A stretch of DNA of 64,000 bases from Haematobia irritans (taxonomy: Eukaryota > Arthropoda > Insecta > Diptera > Muscidae), in assembly GCF_050003625.1 (NCBI RefSeq), contig NC_134397.1:70406669-70470668 (forward strand), in the 5' to 3' direction. Position numbers and translations under genes: made by a program. Positions 1-9,700 of the stretch are shown piece by piece. Every line of letters begins with the position of its first letter. Position 1 is the first letter of the stretch. The notes under the pieces were generated by a model. The model was not told where the DNA came from, did not search any database, and saw only the letters and a list, made by a program, of their open reading frames with translations.

Positions 1-18
1 AGTAAATTTCTGTAGAAA

Positions 19-383
19 CCCAGCAAAAAAAGCGTCGCCAAAAAAGTAATGAAAATGTTCCTTTTGGATCCGGAAGTGGTGCAAAATTGACGCAGAAGCG
101 ATGCCTTTAACATGGGCTTGTCATAGGACGGACGTCCTCCATTTCAACAGCCGTTGCACTGAATTTGCATTAATTCTTTAGGTGTGATCCGAATTCAATG
201 TTTTGGATGTAAATTAAAAAATTCTGTGATATTTTGTCAAATAAATAATTTTCCTAATTTTTTATAATTATTAATGGATTCTAACGCTTGACGGAAACAT
301 TTGACCTCAAAATATTTTCAAAAATACACAATTTTTTCAGATTTTATGAATTCTTACACTGTTTTTAACCTATTTGAAACAAA
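19..383 (-). mobile_element. MITE E, copy 1, cut by family A
   Basis: The terminus CCCAGCAAAAAAAG and the following sequence match three other copies (4608-5168, 19138-19716, 47540-48427). This copy is complete at its left end and stops at 383, where a family A head (ACAAGTATATACGGC) begins inside the segment that reads 'tatttgaaaca' in the intact copies. No ORF is present. The short terminal repeat CCCAGCAAAAA and a length near 570 bp suggest a non-autonomous DNA transposon of unknown superfamily. Confidence 0.75.
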
Positions 384-1368
384 ACAAGTATATACGGCCG
401 TAAGTCCGGCCAGACCGAATCTTATGTACCCTCCACCATGGATTGCGTCTTCTACGAAAGACTGTCATCCACAATCGAATTACTTGGGTTGTGGTATCTT
501 AAAACTTCTTAACATCGTTTTCTAAATGGTGAGTTAGTCCATACGTGGTATATATTAGACATATGGGGGCTATATACAATTATGAACTTGATATGGACCA
601 ATTTTTGTGTGATTGGGGATGGATTTATCTGAGGGCTATAAACAACTACACTGAAAAAAAGCATACTCGGTTCCAAAGATTTTGTCTTTACTGTAAAAAA
701 TTTGGTATTGATTCCGAGCCAAAGAAGCGGAGAATACAAGTAAGGATACTTTTAAGACATAATTCTCTTTTAAATTTAGGTTTTGTGTACTTGCTTCTAG
801 GAAGCAAATTTTAATTTTTCGCTTTCTCAGCTTTTTTTCTTCATATGCTATCAAAGTCCTTTAAAAACGAGTTAACGGCAACTTTATTTTCCAAATTAGG
901 ACTCGACTTCCAGTAGAAATTATGCTATGTTTGAAGTAAAAAACTTCTTTAAAATAAAGTTTTGAAAAACATGTCCTATATTTGAACGATTTTTTGCTTT
1001 GTAGTCAAGATGCAAAAAGACAACAAATTTAAAGACAATTTCATTAAATTTAAAGAATTTTCCTGAATTATTAAAGTCAAGTTGACCTTAGCCTATAAAT
1101 TTTTTCTTTCATGTTAAGATACCCATTTTTAAGTCAAATCACTTAATTATAAGGACAATATGACTTCATTGAAAAGTTTATCGACTTTTGGACAAGGAAA
1201 ATAACTTTATTTTAGAGAAATGCGTCTTCTATGCTAAGCAAAATTTTTATTCGTGTTTTAAAGACATGAAATCTTTGACCTCACGACAATATTTTTTTCA
1301 GTGTATAGACCGATATGGACCTAGTTAGGCATGGTTGTTAACGGTCATATACTGACACAAAGCATATT
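384..1368 (+). mobile_element. Helentron-like family A, copy A1 (head plus one unit, interrupted)
   Basis: It starts with ACAAGTATATACGGC and contains the head motif TACCCTCCACCATGG, followed by minisatellite sequence (TATGGGGGCTATATA, GATATGGACCAATTTTTG). At 649-1303 a MITE (F1) is inserted between two TA dinucleotides; the family A reading resumes at 1304 as TAGACCGATATGGACC. It ends where a second, older F copy begins. The hairpin end is missing. The family resembles DINE-1/mini-me elements, whose Helitron/Helentron affiliation is known from Drosophila. Nothing here encodes a protein. Confidence 0.8.
649..1303 (-). mobile_element. TA-flanked MITE F, copy F1
   Basis: This is a 655-bp element with terminal CACTGAAAAAA on both strands and flanking TA at 647-648 and 1304-1305. 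It is the reverse complement of F2 at 36431-37086 with high identity over its whole length. Removing it restores the family A minisatellite sequence across the junction. There is no coding capacity. TA duplication and CACTG ends suggest mobilisation by a Tc1/mariner-type transposase, which is inference. Confidence 0.85.
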
Positions 1369-2277
1369 TCCTTGTCCAAAAGTTGTTCAACTTTTCGATG
1401 AAGTCGTTTTGTGCTTATCGTTAAGTGATTACAATTAAATACCCAGTTTTAATTTACATGAAAGAAAATTTTGTTTGACTAAGGTCAACTTGCCTTAAAT
1501 AATTCTGAAAAATTCTTTAATATTAATGAAATCGTCTTTAAGTTTTTTGACTTTTTGTATCTTGATTACATAGCAAAAAACGCTCAAAAATAGGACATAT
1601 TTTTTAATACAAATTCGTTTTTTGCTTCAAAACACAGCATAATTTCTACTTGAATAGTTTACTCACGCTCACGCACACTCACGACTGAAAAATCATACTC
1701 ACGCACACTCATGCACGATATTTTTTGGTAGGACTCACGCTCACGCACACTCACGAAAAAAATATCGTGACTCACGAATAATTTTATGATTAATTTACCT
1801 TACCGAAGTGTCTGAAAACATGAGCATTATTCACATCGAGAGTGTTATTAAACTCTTAACATCCCAGGTGTCACTAAAATTGTAATTGAATTTAACTCTT
1901 AAGCGTTTTATGTTGGTGAGCAGGAATATTTTCACGAAGATAATATTTTCGTGACTCACGCACGACATTTTGGTTTGTTAATCACGCACACTCACGCTGT
2001 TGTCATGAGCGTGACTCACGCACGAGTCACGAAAATTTTCGTGAGTCTTGAAAGTATGGCTTTGGAAATTAATGACATTTTTGTTAGCATATGAAGAAAA
2101 ACACGAATAAATTAAAATTTGTTTACTAGAATCAAGTAAAGCTCAAAACAGGGTACTGTTAAGACACAATTCACTTTTAAATTTGATATCAATTCTTCAA
2201 TATTTTGGCTTGGAAACAACACTAAAATCATCAGTGTAACGACAAAATCTGTGGAACCGGTCATGCTGTTGTGTAGT
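1364..2277 (+). mobile_element. MITE F, old degenerate copy F3 with an insertion
   Basis: The sequence TTCCTTGTCCAAAAG and the following 280 bases align with F2, then alignment resumes at about 2085 (AGCATATGAAGAAAAA). The two arms are separated by a 386-bp CACTCACG-rich segment (1661-2046). Divergence is clearly higher than between F1 and F2, and the left terminus is missing. Confidence 0.6.
1661..2046. mobile_element. Short element with CTCACGCACAC subterminal repeats
   Basis: This segment begins ACTCACGCTCACG and ends TTTTCGTGAGT, giving ACTCACG/CGTGAGT terminal inverted repeats. Both ends carry clusters of CACGCACACTCACG-type motifs on either strand, while the middle (about 1790-1940) is plain AT-rich sequence. 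It interrupts MITE F3. The clustered subterminal motifs look like transposase binding sites of a non-autonomous DNA transposon, but no target duplication was identified. Confidence 0.45.
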
Positions 2278-2390
2278 GAAACTAGCTTTACTAATAATCA
2301 TCCAATTTAAGAACGACTTTAATACTACTAAAAATGTGTGTCCGAGTTTTTATGACTAATTGCCCTCAATGTAAAAAAAAAATTCTTTTA

Positions 2391-2429
2391 CACTAAAAAA
2401 AAGTGAACCGTCTATTTCACCTAGGCCAT
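2391..2429 (+). mobile_element. MITE P end fragment
   Basis: The sequence CACTAAAAAAAAGTG followed by a CTATTTCACCTAGGCC-type stretch resembles the start of elements at 53704 and (reversed) 62998. Only about 40 bases remain before family A sequence. Confidence 0.35.
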
Positions 2430-3822
2430 ATATATGGTCTCTAACAACCATGCAAAAAATGGTCCATATCGGTCCACTTTTACGTATAGCCCCCACATAT
2501 AAACGGACCCCCAAATTTGGCTTGCGATCACTCTAAAGAAGCAAATTTCATCCGATCTGGCTGAAATTTGGTACATGGTGTTAGTATATCGGTCCATAAT
2601 TATATATAGTCCCCATATAAGCCGATCCCCAGATTTGACTTCCGGAGCCTCTTAGAGGAGCAAAATTCATCCAATCCGGCTGAAATTTGGTACATGGTAT
2701 TGGTATATGTCCTCTAACAACCATGCTAAAATTGGTCCATATCGGTCCATAATTATATATAGTCCCCATATAAGCCGATCCCCAGATTTGACTTCCGGAG
2801 CCTCTTAGAGGAGCAAAATTCATCCTATCCGGTTGAAATTTGGTACATAGTATATGGTCTCTAACAACCATGCAAGAATTGGTCCATATCGGTCCATAAT
2901 TATATATAGCCCCCATATAAATCGATGCCCAGATTTGTCCTCCGGAGCCTCTTGGAGGAGCAAAATTCATCCGATCCGGTTGAAATTTGGAACATGGTGT
3001 TAGAATGTGGTCTCTAACAAACACGCAAGAATTGGTCCATATCGGTCCAGAATTATATATAGCCCCCATATAAACCGTTCCCCAGATTTGATCTCCGGAG
3101 CCTCTTGGAGGAGCAAAATTCATCTGATCCGGTTGAAATTTGCAACGTAGTGTTAGTATAAGGCCGCTAATATCCATGCCAAAATTGGTCCATATCGGTC
3201 TATAGTTATATATAGCCGATCCCCAATCACACAAAAATTGGTCCATATCGGTTCATATTCATGGTTGCCACTCGAGCCAAAAATAATCTACCAAAATTTT
3301 ATTTTTGTGGAAAACATTGTCAAAATGTTATTTCTATAGAAAATTTTGTCAAAATTTTATTTCTATAGAAAATTTTGTAAAAATTTTATTTCTTTAGAAA
3401 ATTTTGTAAAAATTTTATTTCTATAGAAAATTTTGTCAAATTTTTATTTCTATAGAAAATTTTGTCAAAATTTTATTTCTATAGAAATTTTTTTCCAAAT
3501 TTTATTTCTATAGAAAATTTTTTCCAAATTTTACTTCTATAGAAAATGTTGTCAAAATTTTATTTCTATAGAAACTTTAAACTTAATTATATACGTATTT
3601 AATCGGCCTTTTTTAGTTCAATATATACTACGTATGGACTACCTTGTAATTTAGAAGACGATGTTAGGAAGTTTTAAGATACCTTGCCATCGGCAAGTGT
3701 TACCGCAACCCAAGTAATTCGATTGTGGATGACAGTCTTCAGTAGAAGTTTCTACGCAATCCCTGGTGGAGGGTACATAAGCTTCGGCCTGGCCGAACTT
3801 ACGGCCGTATATACTTGTTTGT
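2430..3822 (-). mobile_element. Helentron-like family A, inverted copy with minisatellite and head
   Basis: Reading leftwards from 3822, the head gives ACAAGTATATACGGC, then an AT-rich 28-bp repeat block (about 3290-3585), then five to six tandem monomers (2440-3250) containing TTATATATAGCCCCCATATA and CCGATCCCCAGATTTG. The long frame at 2581-3246 is a product of the repeat, because the monomer is 150-153 bp and open in one frame. The hairpin end is missing. With A1 it forms a large inverted pair. Confidence 0.8.
3290..3585 (-). repeat. 28-bp minisatellite (ATTTCTATAGAAAATTTTGT)
   Basis: About ten imperfect tandem copies of a unit containing TTATTTCTATAGAAAATTTT. The unit is nearly palindromic around TCTATAGA. 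The same module sits next to the sequence GGTTGCCAC...AATAATCTACCAAAA in family A copies at 23595, 50250 and 55040, and in family D at 35760. Confidence 0.85.
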
Positions 3823-4607
3823 GTTTAATTTCCTTTTTCTATTTTTCTAATGTAAAAACAAATGAATTTCTTTTATTTTTCCTTTCTTTCTAAATGAATT
3901 CCTTAGGTTAATCTAATAATAATATATAGCATAGTATAAGTATATATATAGCATAAGTATATAATATAATATGAAATAATATAATATAAATAATATAAAT
4001 TAAATATACTATAAAATATATATAAAATTTTCCCATCCGTTTTGAGAAGGCTAGCTATTTCCCTAACATTTCTTGCGACCCTCATACTTGTTTACAACAT
4101 TTCAAAATATTCAAAAACAACTCGCCGTTATTTATCACCAACAATATCCATTGCAATAGGTGTTAAACTTTGCAAAATAGAATATTTTCAACTTTGCAAA
4201 ATAACTCTCCGTTATTTAACACTAACAATGTCAATTTCAACATGTGTTAAACTTCGCATGTTTCAACTTTATCAAATACCTCGCCGTTATACAGCACCTA
4301 CATATATCACAACAGGCTGTGGTGATGATCACTAACAACAACAACAACGAGCAGTGGCAATGGAATGTAAGTATGGAAGACCATCGTTCGGTGGTGATGT
4401 ACATACAAAATAACCGAACAGAAGCATCACTGCTGAGATCTCTGCTACTGCCAAGCCAGAGGGAGGCTGCTCTGCCGTGGTGAATATCACAGCCACGGAT
4501 GACAATAAAAGGAGTTGCAAAACGTGAATCTGGGTCAGTCAGTGAAGTGCGTGCCTACCATCGGCAACGAAGTGAAGTGCGCGGTTACCAACAAAGTAGC
4601 TAAACCA
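3823..4607. other. Gene-free stretch with TA-rich run and small tandem repeat
   Basis: Bases 3910-4030 are a TA-rich run of ATATAAT-type sequence. From about 4120 a unit of 75-82 bp repeats two to three times, recognisable by CGCCGTTAT at 4125, 4208 and 4281. An open frame at 4042-4335 begins with TTG and includes these repeats; I do not regard it as a gene. Bases 4310-4600 are GC-richer and not recognised; they may belong with the block beyond MITE E2. Confidence 0.5.
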
Positions 4608-5168
4608 ACCAGCAAAAAAAGTGTCGCCAAAAAAGTAATGAAAATGTTCTTTTTGGATCCGGAAGTGGTGCAAAATTGACGCAGAAGCGATGAATTTAAC
4701 ATGGGCTTGTCATAGGAAGTCCTCCATTTCAACAGCCGTTGCACTGAATTTGCATCACTTCTTTAGGTGTGATCCGAATTCAATGTTTTGGATGTAAATT
4801 AAAAAATTCTGTGATATTCTGTCAAATAAATAATTTTTATAACTTTTTATAATTTTTAATGGATTTTAACGCCTGTAGGAAACGTTTGACCTGAAATATT
4901 TTCAAAAATTCACAATTTTTTCAGATTTGATTTAGCATTTTTTTCGACAAAATTTAAATGATTTGTATCATTTTATGAATTCTTACTCTATTTTTAACAT
5001 ATTTGAAACAAAAAACGTTAAAATTACCCATTAAAAGTATGAAAAAAACCAAGTTATAAAAAATTGAATTAAAAGAACTTCATGGGTAGTTAAAATAAAG
5101 AACATCATTGGGAGTGCACCTTCTAGAAGTGCTTTTAAAGTTGTGCCTTTCCACATTTTTTTGCTGGG
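4608..5168 (-). mobile_element. MITE E, copy 2, complete
   Basis: It runs from ACCAGCAAAAAAAG to TTTTTTTGCTGGG (561 bp) and aligns throughout with E3. It includes the conserved segments GATCCGGAAGTGGTGCAAAA and GGCTTGTCATAGGA. It interrupts a GC-richer block whose two sides (4310-4607 and 5169-6952) may have been contiguous. No ORF. Confidence 0.8.
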
Positions 5169-5342
5169 CAAGTGATCCAAACTATTTGCTCAACGAAAGA
5201 ACCAGACACAGCGGGTGAGTACAATCAACAGTGATACTATTAAATAAAGTGTTTTGTGACCCAGCCGGATTTCGATAATAGTGTGAAAGTGGACATAGAA
5301 TCGGTTCGTAAAGTGATTACGTGTAAAACTTGTTTATAAAAG

Positions 5343-6397
5343 CAAGTGTGTTGTCGCATGCCACTTGCAGTGACCGCGTTACATAACGTTTTATAATACC
5401 AAGTGTGTTGTCATATGCCACTTGCATTTATCGCGTTACATAACCTCTTTGAAATCAAGTGTGTTGTCGCATGCCACTTGCCACGTTCAAACCCCAAAAC
5501 CCGTGACTAAGTATCAATACCCGTGACTAAATATAATTTTGGTCTTATCAAGTGTGTTGTCGTATGCCACTTGCCGTAATCGCGCTATATAGACTGTCTT
5601 ACTGCAGGTGTGTTGTCGCAAGCCGCTTGCCGCGTTCAAATATCATTACCCGTGACTAGAGATTCTTCCAAGTGTGTTGTCGCAAGCCACTTGCCGCTTC
5701 AAATACCATCATCCGAGACTAGAGATTTAGTCAAGTGTGTTGTCGCAAGCCAGTTGTCGTGATCCCATTCTGCCAAGTGTGTTGTCGCAAGCTACTTGTT
5801 ACACTTTCGTGAACGTTGCTCAATCGTGTTCTAAGGTGTGTTGTCACAAGCCACTTTTCGTGATTCCATTCTGCCAAGTGTGTTGTCGTTTGCCACTTGC
5901 CGTGATTCCATTATATACTATTACCCCATTAGGCAAGTGTGTTGTCGCAAGCCACTTGCATCCCTTTCGTGATCGTTGCTAAACCGCCTTCCAAGTGTGT
6001 TGTCGCAAGCCACTTGCTTCACTTTCGTGATCGTTGCTAAACCGCCTTCCAAGTGTGTTGCCACAAACCACTTGCCGTGATACCATTCTGTCAAGTGTGT
6101 TGTCGTAAGCCACTTGTCGTGACCCCGTTACGTAATACTGTTATTCAAGTGTGTTGTCGCAAGCCACTTGACGTGACTTCGTTACGTGCACCTAGCTAAA
6201 ACCCCTTTTTCCAAGTGTGTTGTCGTATGCCATTTGCCGTGATTCCATTCTATCTATTACCCTATTAGCCAAGTGTATTGTCGCAAGCCACTTGTTTCAC
6301 TTTCGTGAACGTCGCTAAACCGTTTTCTTCAAGTGTGTTGTCGCAAGCCACTTGTCGTGGTTCCATTCTGCCAAGTGTGATGTCGTAAGTCACAAGT
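5343..6397. repeat. Array of 19 palindromic 25-26 bp repeats
   Basis: Repeats start at 5343, 5400, 5456, 5549, 5605, 5669, 5732, 5774, 5832, 5875, 5934, 5992, 6050, 6092, 6146, 6212, 6270, 6330 and 6372. Each has arms CAAGTG and CACTTG around TGTTGTCGCAAGC, giving a 6-bp outer stem, an internal loop and an inner TTG-TCG-CAA hairpin. Periods cluster at 42, 56-58 and 60-66 bp (one is 93). Intervening sequences are related to each other, for example CTTTCGTGATCGTTGCTAAA after 5934 and 5992, so this is a degenerate tandem array and not a set of independent spacers. Confidence 0.9.
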
Positions 6398-6581
6398 AAT
6401 AAAACGCCGCGACCGTCTTAGCTTTTATACATTCCGTACGAACGAGAACCTTGGACGTCCACGTTACACCGGTCCACCAGGTTGTCGAAATCCCCAGTCA
6501 CTTAGACTACGCGCTGTGTCACGCCTGTAGACCCCGACCCAAGACCCGACAGCTAAACACCACCGACTCATCACACTAACA

Positions 6582-6764
6582 GACGAAGTGTCGTACCAGG
6601 TCACGTCTCGGCGAAAATTGTTATTCCCGAGGACTAAGTAGAATACTGCAGACGTAGTGTCGTTTCAGGCCACGTCAATACATCACCGCCATTCAATATT
6701 GAGGGATCGAGCTGTTCCCACGAAGCCGTGTTGCCAACGACGAAGTGCCGGTCCAGATCACGTC
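6582..6764. repeat. Three related palindromes GACGAAGTGTCG...CACGTC
   Basis: Copies at 6582-6607, 6651-6676 and 6739-6764 share GACG(A/T)AGTG(T/C)CG followed by a (A/G)(T/C)CACGTC arm. Their length equals that of the main array repeat and they also pair end to end, so they look like a diverged sister family of the same hairpin unit. Confidence 0.6.
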
Positions 6765-6952
6765 GAGGACTGGAAAGGAACAATTACCTTAAATTGTATT
6801 GTAGGTGTAGCTATTCCAACAATAAAACCGATTGTTAACTTTCAAATTGAACTAAGGTCTTTTCTCTACTCGGGTCACTAAAAATATAAATTTCTGTGAC
6901 GGACCCTTTCCCCGCGAGTTATACCCTAGCATACGAGGGAAAACCCGTCGTT

Positions 6953-7199
6953 ACACACTAAAGACATTCTTGCAATTTTGAACTCCAATTTTTTCAAACT
7001 ACAAAATTTTTTTTTTTTTTTACAAGTGAAAAAAGTTAATTATGTCTAATGAATTTTCTTGAATTTGTCGAAAAATATTTACTTATTTTTGTGATATCGA
7101 CGTGATGTCAGCGTTTAGTTAAAATTTTCCAAAAATAATCTAAATTTTCTAAAACTAACGAAAATGTTTCTTCCTGGTGGCTTCCCTGTTTTTTCAGTG
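6953..7199 (+). mobile_element. MITE L, copy 1 (partial)
   Basis: The segment CACTAAAGACATTCTTGCAA through TCTTCCTGGTGGCTTCCCTG and the end TTTTTTCAGTG matches 55915-56178. The end is followed by TA. The left part present in the second copy is absent here. Confidence 0.55.
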
Positions 7200-7280
7200 T
7201 AGGTAAATATACCTATTCGATTTCGAGAATCTCCTAACTAAAACGTTTTCATTGAAAATGTTATCGACTTTCGATCAAAA

Positions 7281-8528
7281 AACAAGTATATACAGCAGTA
7301 AGTTCGGCCGGGCCGAATCTTAAATACCCACCACCATGAACCAAATATTAGGGTTTCCTTTGAAATTTCAGGAGGGCTTGAGGACACTACCCGAAGATAA
7401 ATTTAAAGATTTCACCTATGAGGACTATATCAGATTCTGGATTTATAAGAACCATTTTTGTTTGAGGTTTAGAGGAATCATTAACATCTCTTGTAAGTGT
7501 GCAAGAAAATTATAAAATAACGTCTTGATTTGAAATCTTAAATCTGTAGAAGTAAAATCTGGAAATTTTACATTGAGTTTCAAGCAATTTTCATGATCAG
7601 TGCGCCTTCTACACCCTCAAGAAGTGAAGTCGGTCTATATGGAGGCATTACCAAATGGACCGACAAAAACTTAATCCGATACACGTTTTTGTGAGCCTAA
7701 AATACCAGAATATTTACAATTTCAGGCATATCAGATAAAAACTACGGTTTCTAGAAACCCAAGGAGTTAAATCGGGAGATCGTTCTTATGGGGGCTATAC
7801 TAAAATATGGACCGATACTCACCATTTTCGGCACACCTCTTTGTGACCCGAAAATACCTCTAGATTTCCAATTTCAGGCAAATAGAATAAAAACTTCGGA
7901 TTCTAGAAGCCCAAGAAGTAAAATTGGGAAATTGGTCTATATGGGGGCTATACCAAAATATGGACCGATACTCACCATTTTCGGCACACCTCTTTATGGT
8001 CCTAAAATACCTCTAGATTTCCAATTTCAGACAAATTGGATAAAAACTACGGTTTCTATAAGCCCAAGACCCCAAATCGGGAGATCGATCTATATGGGGG
8101 CTATACCAAAATATGGACCGATACTCACAATTTTTGGCACACGTATTTGTGGTCCTACAATACCTCTAGATTTCCAATTTCAAGTAAATTGAATAAAAAC
8201 TGCGGTTTCTATAAGCCCAAGAAGTAAAATCGGGAGATCGGTCTATATGGGGGCTATACCAAAACGTGGACCGATACTCACCATTTTTGGCACACCTCTT
8301 TATGGTCATAAAATACCTCTAGATTTCAAATTTCAGGCAAATTGGATAAAAACTACGATTTCTATAAGCCCAAGACCCCAAATCGGGAGGTCGGTTTATA
8401 TGGGGACTATATCAAAACCTGGACCGATATAGCCCATCTTCGAACTTGACCTGCCTGCAGACAAAAGACGAGCTTGTGCAAAATTTCAGCACGATTGCTT
8501 CATTATTGAAGACTGTAGCGTGATTACA

Positions 8529-8562
<34 letters not shown>

Positions 8563-8706
8563 GGACATCGTTATATCGTCTTAGAATTTCTCCCTGATCA
8601 AGAATATATATACTTTATATAGTCGGAAATCGATATTTCGATGCGTTACAAACGGAATGACAAACTTATTATACCCCCGTCACCATTCTATGGTGGTGGG
8701 TATAAA
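7281..8706 (+). mobile_element. Helentron-like family B, copy B1, nearly complete
   Basis: The head begins ACAAGTATATACAGCAG with TACCCACCACCATGAACC. About five monomers of roughly 153 bp follow (TATGGGGGCTATACCAAAA, GATACTCACCATTTTCGGCA), then an ACAG microsatellite at 8530-8562, a TATATATACTTTATA core, and the terminal hairpin TATACCCCCGTCACC/GGTGGTGGGTATA at 8670-8704. The head motif is the inverse complement of the hairpin's right arm over 13 bases. Apparent ORFs of 134 and 61 residues here are repeat artefacts. Confidence 0.85.
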
Positions 8707-8710
8707 AAAA

Positions 8711-9469
8711 ACTTTGTGTCAAATTATCCATCTTCATTGCAAAGCAAAATTAGCATTCGTATTCAGTGTTCTTTTAATTCTAAACCTAGTATCAGCCTCT
8801 TGTGGGGGATTTCACAAACCTTTTACCCATGAAAATATACCGGCGAATTAATGTCGCTGATAAAATAATTGTATGGAGTCACCACTTTTAGTAGTTGACT
8901 TTGTGTAATGCAAACATCTTTCTTGATGGTTTGGTCTGAAATGACTTTTGTTGGTTGGCCCTGGTAATTTAACTTGTTTGCTCATTATTCCATCGCATTA
9001 TCGAGCGTTGAAAACTGTATCAAATTCAACACAAAACTCTTCGCTTTGGGTTTGTCGGTCATCAATAAGGCAGGTTTTATTACCGTAAATTATAGGCCTT
9101 TAACCGATAATCAATTTCGACGCTATCCATCGTAACCACCAAATCGAAAAAATGTGTTTTTTTTTTGTACGTGAAACACTAAGAGCACTTTTGTTAAAAA
9201 TAAAATTTTGTCTTCAGTTCAGTTTTTTTGTTTTCCTTAAAACTAAGGAACCTGTTGCACCACTGAACCACCCTCCGCATTGATATGGTTATATAATATG
9301 AGGAAGTATTGGAAGCACAAATTAAAAATGCGGGAATATTTTTTTAATGTTTGGGAATTTCTACGGAAAAAAATGTTAAGAGAGTATTATCCATCGCTAG
9401 ACACTAATTTTTCCCACACTGAAAAAAATATTGACTTAATATAAAAATTATGCAACTTTAATTTTAAGA
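8711..9469. other. Unique sequence, no supported gene
   Basis: It contains one stretch of interest, a signal-peptide-like frame at 8724-8851 listed separately. Otherwise it is AT-rich non-repetitive sequence with a T-run near 9158. Nothing else was recognised. Confidence 0.5.
8724..8851 (+). other. Signal-peptide-like open frame without a start codon
   Basis: One frame reads a lysine-containing start followed by LAFVFSVLLILNLVSASC and then GGFHKPFTHENIPAN before a TAA at 8849-8851. The hydrophobic core and the small residues before the cysteine fit a secretion signal with a cleavage site. There is no convincing ATG: the only upstream in-frame methionine lies in the family B tail. It may be a gene relic or a downstream exon. 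It may also be chance. Confidence 0.25.
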
Positions 9470-9690
9470 TACGGATATATTCTGGGTCTGCCCGTCCGTA
9501 TGTTTTAATCACGCTAAGTCTCGAATGAAACAAGCTATTGACCTGAAACTTGTTGTTATTGATATCTAGTTGTTATTGATATCGACCGAATCATATTGCA
9601 AATGGGCCATATCGGATATTTTTTAGGTGTAGCCCCCATATAAAACTACCCCTAGATTTGGCTTGCAGAGGCTCATGGAAATGCAAATAA
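9470..9690 (-). mobile_element. Family A tail-side fragment
   Basis: The sequence GGATATATTCTGGGTC, a short CCCGTCCGTATG remnant of the microsatellite, AATCACGCTAAGTCTCGAA and AAATGGGCCATATCGG match the region just inside the hairpin of complete family A copies. The hairpin itself is missing. Confidence 0.6.
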
Positions 9691-9700
9691 GAAAAAAAAA

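Larger units (their letters stand above)
5169..6952. other. GC-richer block carrying two palindromic repeat arrays
   Basis: The base composition differs sharply from the AT-rich surroundings. It contains the 19-unit array at 5343-6397 and three related palindromes at 6582-6764, then ends in GCGAGTTATACCCTAGCATA and AAACCCGTCGTTAC. No open frame of note, no tRNA primer-binding site and no long terminal repeat could be identified. It could be the untranslated leader of an LTR retrotransposon or a free-standing satellite; the sequence alone does not decide. Confidence 0.5.

Noticed and set aside
2581..3246. 221-residue gene on the minus strand
   Set aside because: It is a chain of family A minisatellite monomers read in one frame. 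The same peptide arises at every A array in the window, in both orientations.
4042..4335. 97-residue secreted protein
   Set aside because: The hydrophobic start begins with TTG, no ATG is available, and the frame runs through a 75-82 bp tandem repeat.
5343..6397. CRISPR array
   Set aside because: The direct-repeat look is tempting, but intervening sequences are copies of each other, lengths vary from 16 to 67 bases, there are no cas genes, and the surroundings are clearly those of a fly genome.
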